This document shows, one piece after another, positions 1 to 10,065 of a stretch of DNA of 64,000 bases. Made by a program: the position numbers and the translations under genes. Location of the stretch: NCBI GenBank assembly GCA_029204225.1, contig CM055108.1, positions 47,658,815 through 47,722,814 of the forward strand, read 5' to 3'. Below the pieces are notes generated by a model, which saw only the letters and a program-made list of their open reading frames with translations, did no database searches and was not told the origin of the DNA. Position 1 is the stretch's first letter, and each line of letters opens with the position of its first letter. Source of the DNA: Diphasiastrum complanatum (Eukaryota > Streptophyta > Lycopodiopsida > Lycopodiales > Lycopodiaceae).

Positions 1-195
1 ACCTAACCTACATTAGGAGTGGGTTGCCACGTGGCATTTTGGTCATACATGTGTGGAACCCAATTATGTACGAAATTTACACTATTCTTCATGAATAGAG
101 AATGATGTCCATCAAGGATCTTTCACCACCTCTTAAAGGATCCCTTACAAGATGTTCCACAAATGTGTCTATATAAATGTAGCACACTTCCAAAA

Positions 196-2345
196 CTATA
201 CATCATGCCAAGCCATGGATTCCAAGGCATTTTGTGCACTTGAAGATACATCAATTAAACTATTAAGTGCATACATATTGTTGCCAAAGACAATTTGCCT
301 TACTTGATCCATATGATTGAGCCTAGATGGCTCCATCTTGATACCCAAGGTTCTTCTTGGAGTCCTCGGGTCTTGAGCTTGATCCTCCACTTGACTTGAC
401 TCCAAAACATCAATGAATTGAATAAGGTGTTGATCTAAAGGTTCTTCTTCAAGTTTACAAATCTTCCACTCTTGAAAGATCACATTTCCACCATTGACAA
501 ATTCTTTGGTGGAAAATAAGTAGATTCTACAATATCTACCTGAAGAGCAAAACACTACCATTATTCCTATCATTGAAATAGGATAATATTTGGTCCTTAC
601 ATTGGAATGATCGTGCACAAAGCATCTGGACACAAATATTTCCAAAGCAAATGATGTTTCATCTTTTATGACTCTATTCAAACTATTACAAGAGTAGTTA
701 TCCAATGAAATTGCTTTATCAACAACAAATGTAGATTTCAAAGCATCCTATTTCATTGTCTTGTCATGCAAAGTAATAAACACCATGAATCTTAAAGGTA
801 AGAAACAAGTCACCTCATGTCTACTAATACTTTCCAAAAAGTATTCAAAGATAGTATACTCTCCAATGCTCACCACCCTTGCAAGATGCACACTTGAATG
901 GACAATTTGCATGCAATTTGATGACTCAGACATTGTCATGGAGGACTCCCTTGGAACTCTCATGCTTTGAGGTTGATCCTCAAGATTTTCCTCCTTTTGA
1001 TGCTCCTCCTCAATGCAAGCAAGATCACACTTTGCCAAGATCTCCTCTTGAGTGATCTCCTCCTTTGCCACACTCACCCTCTCAAAAGCAACACTAGCTT
1101 CTAGCTTAAACAATCTTCCATGCTTAAATCCCTTTGCAATGCAAACATCATTCTTCAAGATGAAACAAACACCATGCTTAAAGTGGACATCCAAACCACT
1201 TTCTAAGAGTAGACCAACACTAAGCATATTCTTGGTGATTGATGGTACATAAAGGACATTTTCTAGATCCATGCATTTTGAGGATTCTAGACACAAAGAG
1301 ATGGTGCCAACACCATCCTATTCTACACTCTTCATCATTTGCAGTAAATACAAACTTTTTAACATCATTGAAAGAGTGTAAGGTTGAGAAAAAGTCCTTT
1401 TCACAAGACATGTGGGAGCTAGCCCCACTGTCGATCCACCAATTGTCTCTTGAATTGTTATTGCCTGTTGATGAGGATGTAGATGCCATCAAAAATACAT
1501 CTACTTCCTCATCCTCCTCCTCCTTTGCAAGGTTTTCTTGTTTTTCCTCATCCACTTGTGCTCTTAGCCTCTTATAGCATTCAGATGCATAATGCCCCTT
1601 CTTTCCACAAAAGAAGCATTTCTGCTTTGACTTGTCCTTTGAGCTTGATGCATCATCCTCTTCTTTGGCCTCCTTTGGATGCTTCTTCTTTTCATTGGTC
1701 TTCTTTTTGCCCTTGAATGAGAAATTGGCTTTCTGATCACCATCCTGCAAAGACAAGGAACTCTCCCTAGATTTTGCATGGAGCATCCTACACTCTTCAG
1801 CCACTAATACACTGTGAAGTTTTTCTATATTTGGCAAGGTGCCTTGGATGGCAAAACTTTGGACCAAATTTGCAAAGTCATCTCCTAGACCATTAAGAAC
1901 AATTTGTACAAGCTCTCCATCATGAATCTTCTCTCCAATGAAAGCCAACTCCCTATTTAGAGACTTGATTCTGAGTACATAATCTTGTGCACTGTCCTCA
2001 CTTCTCCTCATGCTTTGCAAAATCTGATTTCTAAACATGAGTACTCTTGAAGTGTTACTAGATTCATAGATTGGTTTTAAAGACTCCCAAGCCTCTTTAG
2101 CACTAATACATGCTGATACCTCTCTCAACAAATCATTACTCACATTCATCTTCACACAATGAAGTGCAAGCCTAGATCTCTTCTTGTATCTAGCTAACTC
2201 ATGTGCACCTAGAGGTTCATTCAATCAAGAACTCATAAAGGTCTTGGAGCACCAAGAGTGACTCCATCCTAACCTTCCAAATAGCATAATTTGTAGAATT
2301 CAATCTCTCACTAGCTTCTAGAAGGTATGCTCCAGCAGATTCCAT
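196..2345 (-). pseudogene. copia Gag-protease-X polyprotein, broken (E0)
   Basis: Gag begins at the ATG ending at 2345 (MESAGAYLLEASERLNS...), with the copia gag motif NYAIWKVRMESLL. A frameshift near 2230 moves it to the frame of 2224-1220, which carries the UBN2-type gag core (KEAWESLKPIYESSNTSRV, VLRIKSLNRELAF), a CCHC knuckle (CFFCGKKGHYASEC) and the protease motif WWIDSGASSHMS. A second frameshift near 1310 leads to 1296-196, which begins with the normal pre-integrase segment (LENVLYVPSITKNMLSVG) but never reaches LWHRRLGH or an integrase core. One in-frame TAG at 748-750 interrupts it. The tail (PRRTLGIKMEPSRL) resembles the linker that normally follows integrase in copia pol, so an internal deletion of most of pol is likely. 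With two shifts and one stop ignored, it was one ORF of about 715 codons ending near the 3' LTR. Confidence 0.8.
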
Positions 2346-2364
2346 CTTACTAGTGACTTCTACA

Positions 2365-2705
2365 AACAAGAAATAGATTTGATTGATTTGAAACTCACAA
2401 AGGTCTCACACTTGCAGTGTTTCACTCAAATTTGATTTCTAATCCAACAAATGGACTTATAATCACAGTTCTATCACTCCCTCACAAAGCTGGAATGAAG
2501 ATAAGATGAAGTGAAAACTACTTTCAAACAAATCTTGCCAAGAAATGGATTTGATTGTCTCTAGAAACTCACTAAGGTCTCTATTTTGTAGTGTTTCACT
2601 CAAATTAGATATCTAATGACTTATAATCTCAGTTCTAGCACTCATTCACAAAGTTGGAATGAAGATAAAATGATGTGAAATCTACTTACAATCATATCTT
2701 GCCAA
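2365..2705. repeat. imperfect tandem duplication (~175 bp) in E0 leader
   Basis: The stretch from about 2365 to 2540 and the one from about 2545 to 2705 share the same series of phrases in order: GATTTGATTG, CTCACWAAGGTCTC, TGTAGTGTTTCACTCAAAT or close variants, GACTTATAATC, CACAAAG(C/T)TGGAATGAAGAT and ATCTTGCCAA. Several small indels separate the copies. It lies between the primer site and the gag start, so it is untranslated leader. Confidence 0.7.
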
Positions 2706-3075
2706 TTTTGGCTATTTTTGGACAATAACATGACTAAATCTCCCTCACACTTTTTGATGTACTTTCAAGACCTGTAAAAAAAGTTTAGAGGACCTGATTT
2801 CAGCCTAGATTAATTAGATTTCACATGGCCCTATGTCAAATCTAATCAATGGCACTCAATCTTGGTAGCTTATCCTAAGATTTCCACCAAAAATTACATC
2901 AAAAGCTCACATATTGAATTTTTTTGGATCAAATGAATACCATGCATTAAATGCAGCTTCAGAGGTGCCCACACATGTGGACAGTACAGACTTGCCCTCT
3001 CAATACTAGTTTTTAGCACCAAAACTTGCTAAAAATGGATTTGCATTAGATCAATGGCTTATGCTCTAGTACTTG

Positions 3076-3087
3076 GCTCTGATACCA
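3076..3087 (-). other. primer-binding site, initiator tRNA-Met (E0)
   Basis: The plus strand reads GCTCTGATACCA, the complement of the TGGTATCAGAGC primer site of copia elements. It directly abuts the 5' LTR that begins at 3088. Confidence 0.85.
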
Positions 3088-3722
3088 TGTGAAAGTACTG
3101 TACTTTAGGACCATAAATGGACTTATGAAAGATCCACAAGAGTGATTGGATGCTTGCTTAACAATTTATCAAAAACCTAGACACAAAAACGTTGATCTAG
3201 ATTGGCAATTTGACAAACAACAAGCATTAACAATCAAAACCATTGATAAACATTGAAATCCAAGCCCACACATGTGTACTACAGGCTGTAGTACGGCCTT
3301 CAACCTGAGAAACAAGTAGAAATTGATTTGGTTTCATTTGGATCACAAAAACTCAATGTACACAGTGAACTAACTTGAGATTGCCAATGAGCTCCAAAAA
3401 TTCTCTATCTTCTCACTATGGGAGCTTGGACTACATAGCAAATTCGACTTCCTTCTTGAAGTTAGGTGGATTTCCAGCATGTAATAAGGAAGTTAACTCA
3501 CTCTTTTTGCCCTAAAATGAAACCCTAGCCTAGATCCTAGAGTTATGCTTGGTAGGTAGCTAGTTGGTCAAATTTTCACCTTAAACTTAGGTGTAGGTCC
3601 TATAAAGTAGGGATGACCACCAAATAGACATGACAAACTCTCTTGACTTGACCTAACCTACATTAGGAGTGGATTTCCATGTGGCATTTTGTTCATACAT
3701 GTGTGGAACCTAATTATGTACA
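3088..3722 (-). repeat. 5' LTR of E0
   Basis: It is 635 bp, beginning TGTGAAAG next to the primer site and ending ATGTACA on the plus strand, so it has TG...CA ends. The right 71 bases match window positions 1-72. It contains ACACATGTGT motifs related to the CACACGTGTGG palindromes in other LTRs here. Confidence 0.8.
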
Positions 3723-3898
3723 AGTGATCATTTAACAACCTACCAAAGACAAAGCTTGGATCTTGAAGACGACCTTAATGGAGCTCTCACTACATTTGAC
3801 AACTTGGAGCTCAAATTGTGTTCTTATTGTAATGAGTGATCATACTCACTACATACATCAAGAACCTGTAAATTATGTTGTTTTTATGCATGTATTTA

Positions 3899-3986
3899 TT
3901 ACTGATCTAGGATAGTCTCATCAAGCTAAATTGTGAGAGGAGTTACTGATCCACGATAGTCTCATCAAGCTAAATTGTGAGAGGAG
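3899..3986 (+). repeat. 44-bp tandem repeat (2 copies) including a PPT
   Basis: Copies at 3899-3942 and 3943-3986 both run from TTACTGATC to TTGTGAGAGGAG and differ at only two or three bases. The final GTGAGAGGAG directly precedes the LTR at 3987 and looks like its polypurine tract, so the polypurine tract and its upstream flank are duplicated. Confidence 0.8.
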
Positions 3987-4683
3987 TGTTAAAATTTCAC
4001 AATTCTAGCTTGACCATTTTGGTCACATGCATTGTAATTGGCAAGATGGCCATGTAAATAGATGCCACACGTGCCAAATCACATAGGATGCTTTCCAAAG
4101 ACTTCATTCCTCATATTACATTGTGATAGCATTTTTGAAATGAGGCCAAAGTGTGCTTAGATAAGCTAGAGAAATTTTAGGAGCTAAAAATAGCATGTTT
4201 TATATTGTTTTTGGATCTTGATCTTGACCCCATATTAGGGTGGATGCAATGACCTATTAAGTTAGATGTTAGGGTTAGGTTATGATAAGCACAGAGATGC
4301 CCTAAAACGTTTAAATCCAAGCTTGAAATGTATAAATGTATGATGGGATCTCCATCAAAGTATGAAGAAAAATCGAGTTTTTCCACTTCTATCAACATTG
4401 TCTTTTAGTGGCAAGTTCTAGCTATTGGATGTGAGTGATTTTATGCATTAATTACTCGCTTTGAAAGGTACTGAAGTTGTTTATAGGTCTGAGAAGCTTT
4501 CTGCACTTTACTTTAGTGTATTTGATCAAATCTATGTGCTTATTGTGGAGGTAAATGCCAAATTAGCTAGTTTTGGTAACTAGTCTTGATTCTAGCTCAT
4601 AGTTTGGATCTAGATCTCTGATTTGTGTATTCTCCATCACTTTTAAAATTGATTGGGATTGAATTTGCTATAAAATTTTGTCA
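3987..4683 (+). repeat. plus-strand copia LTR (solo or truncated element)
   Basis: The segment starts TGTTAAAATTTCAC after a purine tract and ends ATAAAATTTTGTCA. It is followed at 4684 by TGGTATCAGATCC, a one-base variant of the copia primer site. Both a purine tract before it and a primer site after it are present, which fits an LTR from a tandem or recombined element rather than a simple solo LTR. No gag is recognisable in the 170 bases that follow before the next LTR. Confidence 0.55.
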
Positions 4684-4850
4684 TGGTATCAGATCCATCT
4701 CTCATGTTTTCTCTGGATCTTTATGTTAATTGGATTTGCAAATTTTCATTTTTCAGCATGTTTTAAACCCATGGATGGATGTTAGATTGCATTTAGGCAT
4801 CTTGGTTGTTTTCACTCAAATGGATCAAAATGCATGGTAACCTTAGGTAG

Positions 4851-5514
4851 GCTCTGATACCATGTTGACTTTCACACGTGTGGATTGTCCACTACATGTA
4901 CTTGTGATCTCCTAAGGTGTATAATGCACCAAGATCAAGACTAGATTGAGATTCAAGATCTATCTTTGATTCTATGGCAAAAACACACTACTACATGCAT
5001 TCAATCACTTCCAACTCTCACTCACACGTGTGGGAAGTGTTCCAAAAGTATTCTAAGTAAAAACAAGCTGCTCTCCTCGGGTAGAGAGAGAAAAACCATC
5101 ATGAGCTCTCGGGTAGAGAGAGAAAGCTAGAAATTCAATGACACTCAAAATCCACTCAATCTTAAAATCAATTAGATCCAAACAGAGGAGTACAATGATA
5201 CTAATAGATTCATGAGCTACCACTATGCTTAACTATGATTGGATCACACTTTGCCACCTCTTAATCCTATTGGACCATTGATCCATGCACCTCTAAATTC
5301 TATTGGACTATATTCAAGCACACCTCAATTTTCTATTGGACCTCACAAGGTTCCACCTCTAAATCCTATTGGACCTCTTAAGCTTCATCAAACAAAAGCA
5401 TGACACTTGTCTACACTCTAATTGGCACAATTTTGGCTCTATTTTGGCTCAATATTGGCATTAAAAGTGGAAATGGACAATTTGCCATCTATGCCAAATT
5501 TGACCCTATCAACA
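4851..5514 (-). repeat. minus-strand copia LTR with primer site
   Basis: The primer-site complement GCTCTGATACCA occupies 4851-4862. The LTR is 4863-5514 (652 bp) with inverted ends TGTTGA...TCAACA. Two CACACGTGTGG palindromes lie at 4873-4883 and 5023-5033. The internal region that should lie to the left is missing, because 4684-4850 is only a short scrap adjoining the plus-strand LTR. Confidence 0.65.
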
Positions 5515-5833
5515 TCCTACACCTAAATGCTTGACTATGAAATTCTATGAGACCCCTATATCAAACATTTTGATTTACTTTACAATTCTCCACACGTGGG
5601 AACATCCTCCACACATGTGAGATTCACTTACAAACTTCTATCATAAAAAATACCAAGCTAGATTTTTGCCAATTTCTCACAAGAAAGGTACTAAGGATGA
5701 ACATAATAAATAATTAGCAAATTAAATTTATGTTAGGCTTGAGACCAGACTAGCAAAGATAATATAATTACTATGCTTAGCATAAGATATGAATGTTCAA
5801 AAAAAAAAATCAATATATTTCTATGTTAAGCAT

Positions 5834-7290
5834 GAGTGAAGTGAATACATTGTCATTGATGACATGGATCATAAGAAAACGATGTTGTCTCATTTTGTTA
5901 GAGTGCCAAAAAATTTGATCGAGGTAGATTTTATTCAGGTTCATCTCGTTGGAACATTTGTGTTTAATGGCACATTGGAGTTGAAAGTATTTTTCAATTA
6001 TCCCAATGTTCGAAACGATGTACAAAAGATAATTTGCGAATTTGGTGTTAATCTTCCAAAAATACTGTATTTGCAACTTGATAACACTGCTAGGGAAAAT
6101 AAAATCAAACAATACTGGCTTACTTATCAATGTTGGTAGAAAAAAAAAATTCAAAAAAATAAAAGTAGGATTTTTGTTGGTGGGTCACACCCATGATCAA
6201 ATTGATCAGATGTTTAGTTGTTTTTCCAAAAGACTAAGATGCAAGAAGGCATTTTCTTTACCAGTGCTTCAGAGCATTGTTGAAGAATCATACCTGCCAA
6301 AGCCAAATGTGTCGTTAATAGGCACACATTTGATTTTTGTGAATACATTCAAGCGTCCAATGAAACAAATTGTTGTTGCTACTATTAATGATATTAGCTT
6401 TCAACATTCAAAATCAAATGCAATGAAACTGGCATCACGTTGCTATGGGGCGAACAAGTTTCATAATTACCTGTTGAAGGAATACGGTTTCTGCTCAATA
6501 TGCCTTCTGGTCAAATCAAGCTTGTTGCGTTGTCTCCCTTGAAGTCCATGCTAGAAGAACAAAAAGCACAAAGAGAGCATCGTGCGGTTGACCCATTTGC
6601 CTCATTAAATTTTTTGGAATCAAGTACTCAAGCAGCTTTTCAATGTTTTGATGAGTTTGATCAGCATTGGTGGTTGGACGGGCTCAAGGAAGAATAGGCA
6701 AAGTATAAAAGATGCAAAAATGAAGTGGTGCGGTGATCTCAATGAAATTCAAATTGGAAGCCTTGTTGCACTTCTAGCTTCAGAAAACAATGAAGGACAT
6801 CTATTTTGGATTGCGAAAGTACTTGGTTTCATTCAAAATAGCAATCAGACAAAACTACTACATGTCCATTGGTTGCGCACCACTTCAATGAATGTTTTTT
6901 TGAGAAGGTACAAACTTGAAATATTGCTAGTAGATCCAAAGGACAAGAGAAAATGACTGCCAAAGAACCATCTGAGGGTTGATGATTTGAATTTACAAGA
7001 TATAGATGTTTTGGCTCTTAATTTTGAGTTAACAATGACCAATCATCTACGAAAGTCAACTATAGCCATACTAAATTAATGACTTGGATTAATGAGACAA
7101 CCATCATCGTCAACTCGTCAACAACAGAGGAAAATCGACCTACAAGGTTTTGTATCAACATTGGATGCGGATTCTGAGGACGATATGCCAGTGGATTCTG
7201 ATGAAAAAGATAGGTCTTCCACCTCATCGACTGAAAACGAGAGTGTTCAAAATATGTCAAGTTCTGAATAAAGCTTTGAAGAAGTATGAA
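5834..7290 (+). pseudogene. DUF7869-type transposon gene, frameshifted
   Basis: Successive plus-strand frames give the conserved blocks of the DUF7869 family in order: VPKNLIEVDFIQVHLVGTF (about 5890), LPKILYLQLDNTAREN (6052-6099), VGFLLVGHTHDQIDQMFSCF (about 6167-6225), a segment ending in WWLDGLKEE (about 6670-6697), then IQIGSLVALLASENNEGHLFW (about 6749) and an acidic serine-rich tail near 7099-7288 ending in a stop. Frame changes occur near 6105 and 6500, a stop lies at 6695, and another frame change follows. This family is common in plant and animal genomes and is thought to derive from mobile elements. The conserved Asp in LQLDN and the VGHTHDQID block could be catalytic, but that is inference. 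The N-terminal part is missing upstream of 5834. Confidence 0.7.
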
Positions 7291-8868
7291 CGTCTCCAGA
7301 AGCTTTGGCTCTTTGATGGGTTGTATTCCCAATTGCCCACACTGAAGATTCAATGGATGATGTACAAGAGCTTGGGTTGTTGAATATGGTATGAAAACAA
7401 CACAAGGTGTGAATGAACGATAAAGAGATGAAGATGAGAGTAAGTGGTAAGATGTGAGTCGGATATGGGAGTGGTGGTGGAGGTGAATGAATGGATCAAA
7501 GGGTTGTTGATCATAGTTGTTCTTGAAGGCATGATGCTGTCAAAATTTTGATTGCAACTTTTTTGAGTTCAATTGTACTGTTGAGAGCTCCATGAAGGAT
7601 TGCTTGGAATCGCCATTTTATTTTTTTGATAAAGTAGTACTCTTTGAATAGTCAACAAGTGAATAACTTGTCGATTTCTTAATTGCAAAAACACCACTTG
7701 TTGTTTTGTGAAAAATCTCCAACGTCCTTTTGATAATATGCTTGTCTTGGCTCAACGGGAGTTCTGAATTGGCGTCATTTGTATGCTGCAGATGTTGTAG
7801 ACTTGTCTGCTCCACGAAGTGCTTCAAGTGAGAACTAGAGCAAGTTCAGAATGATCAATCGGGTGGGAATGAGGTCTTGAAGCATGGATGAGAAAAGTGA
7901 GGCGAAGCTTCGAGATTAATTATATGGTGGAACATTGAGGAATGAATGGGTGTGGACAAGGGATGATAAGGATCTTGTGTGTCTTTTTATACATCTTCAT
8001 AACTAATGCTCAATGTACAATTTTCCAAAGAGTCATCAGCCGTTCAAAATGAGATTTGTCCTTGGGGTTGTGTATCTATAATTCCATTCACTGATGGATT
8101 CGAAATGTCTTCGTCATTGCAACTTTTGAGCTTGTTGAAGTAGCGGGCATGGATATACAATTGGAAAAGCGTGGATTTTGTATCGCTTACGTAAAACCAA
8201 CTGCTTATTGAAGGTGGTTGTGATTTTTGTGAACATTCCATCTTGTTTAGAAGATGGATCTTTTGTTGGATAATATTGGCAGCCAAATAATGTGCTCTAT
8301 TGGTTTCCAAATAGAACATTTGTTGTGAAGTCCCTTAACTACTTTTTTCCAACCTGTATGTTGTTTCTTGGGAGCCCACTCATGAAAAAATACTGCTTGG
8401 AAGCTTGTGTGAGTGGTCTCTGGCTTGTGTCTTCTGAGTAGTGATTTTTCCTCACATTTGAATTGTGCTTTGTTGCACAAAATCACTTGTGAAGATAATT
8501 TGTGTTGGCCGCACACCGGTAGATAATATCTGATGGAGTATGGTGATAATGGGGGTGCACAAGGTAATGTTGTTGTGTGATCTTTTTGACTCTGTACAAC
8601 AATTGAATGTTTCGAAATAGAAGCTGAAAGTTACGCCTGAGTACTTTAAAGATTCTTTGACTGACTGACATGCGAGAAAAAACATAACGTAAAAATGTGT
8701 GAAAAGAAAAGTAAAAAGATGAGCAAACTAAAAGAACATGATTACAAAATGACATAGGTTTCGAACTTACAAACACATATTCAGACTCACAAAACAAACG
8801 TCAATCAATAAATCTCCCAGAAGTAGCACAACTGTGTCAGAGCAAGTGTGAAGGGCAATCCTTAACTG
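7291..8868. other. gene-free interval, no recognised content
   Basis: Short minus-strand frames (for example 7618-7827 and 8044-8797) have no recognisable motif and are broken by stops. Weak splice-like joins are possible, but nothing supports a product. The right edge is the 5' LTR of E1. Confidence 0.4.
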
Positions 8869-9868
8869 AAGAAACAAAATGTTTTTGATTACAAAGCCTT
8901 GCTAGCTTTCAGTCCTTCACCTGACGAAGATGTTCGTGAACTTGAACATCTGGAGACACAAAACACGAAGAGTTTCGCAAACACAAAAGTCAACAGAGAC
9001 GAAGATGAACGCTTCGCGAACACTAATGGTTTGCGAACACGAAGGATCCACGAACGAGATTCCTTTGCGGTCCAGCAAGAGAGAAAGGCAGACGAGGTAA
9101 ACGAAACCAATGGTGGCAACGAAACTTGTTTGTCCTCACGCTCCAAGGAGTACCACTAGAGATCACACAAGTACCCAGAAGTACAGAGATCTGACCTGAT
9201 GGCATGACGTCAATAGATACTTTCTAGGTCATGGCTAATCTGCCACTCTTGTAGTTCTCTGATTAGTTGTAGATGTATAATCACTCTAATCTTAGGTTTA
9301 CATAGAGAGACTGTACTTACTGGATAATACTTGACATATATCAGAACAGGATACACAGAGTGTAACTAAGAGAAGAGACGTTGAAGAAGTCTGATGCTAG
9401 TAAGCAATCAAGACGAACACAGACAAAAACTCCGCCTACGTGCGAGAAGATTTTTGTCTAGGATCTGAAGATCCAATTGTCTGCTAGTGAAGCGAGATTA
9501 CTACTCGTGAGAGAACCGTGCTTCTCTCACGCCAACGCACTATGTGGATTCGCATGCAGTACCTTGAAGAAATCTTGGATGTCTGATCTTGTGTCTGATC
9601 TTGGATGTTGAATGCTTATGCTATTTATTTCATATGTCTGAGTTTTCTTGTTCCCTTTGAATTTCGAACCTTGTGAAATTAAGTCAAATGCTGTATTAAT
9701 TTTATGAACGTAGATTAGTAATAACTTACTACTCTCTGGAGGATTGTAGGAGTGTTTCAACTGGCAGTGCCAAGCAAACGCATCTGAACTTCATCCGAAT
9801 CTTGCAAGAGAGTCGTGACTGTTTCGTGATCGCGACTGTTTCGTGAATTTTCTCCCGTAGACTCATCA
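8869..9868 (+). repeat. 5' LTR of E1
   Basis: It is 1000 bp with TG...CA ends. Characteristic phrases are GATTACAAAGCCTTGCTAGC near the start and ACGCCAACGCACT(A/G)(T/C)GTGG in the middle. Related LTRs or parts occur at 13286-14304, 18046-18626 (minus), 33935-35144 (minus) and 53905-54137. Confidence 0.85.
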
Positions 9869-9914
9869 GTGGTATCAGAGCGTGTTAGAATTCTCATCAG
9901 TGGTATCAGAGCCA
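9863..9914 (+). repeat. duplicated LTR-end/primer-site block
   Basis: CTCATCAGTGGTATCAGAGC occurs at 9863-9881 (in slightly shorter form) and again at 9893-9912, about 32 bases apart. The first is the real LTR/primer junction. The second looks like a copy of the LTR terminus plus primer site, possibly from slipped strand transfer during reverse transcription. Confidence 0.75.
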
Positions 9915-10065
9915 CCCTGCCATATTCTGACATAGCCAAGAAGTTAGCAGATCCAGGAGGCCAAGCATTTAGACTATCAACCATCAACGAGAAAACAAAT
10001 CATCACAAAATAGACAGGAGAACAATAATAGTTCTTCCTATGTCGAGGAGTCCGAGAGCTCGAAG

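Larger units (their letters stand above)
1..3722 (-). mobile_element. E0: copia-type gag-pro LTR element lacking integrase and RT
   Basis: The first 72 bases match 3652-3722 closely (both begin ACCTAACCTACATTAGGAGTGG), so the window opens inside the 3' LTR of a minus-strand element whose complete 5' LTR is 3088-3722. The primer site lies next to the 5' LTR at 3076-3087. The internal region (73-3087) codes only for gag, a zinc knuckle, an aspartic protease and a C-terminal stretch with no integrase HHCC/DDE motifs and no YVDD box. About 730 bases of leader separate the primer site from the gag start. This is a non-autonomous copia derivative with the same design as E3 (36251-41577) but with a different LTR sequence, so a separate family. 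The 3' LTR continues outside the window. Confidence 0.8.

Noticed and set aside
8889-9159. 85-86-codon ORFs in E1 LTRs
   Set aside because: They lie in noncoding LTR sequence on both strands and are not conserved between the two LTRs.
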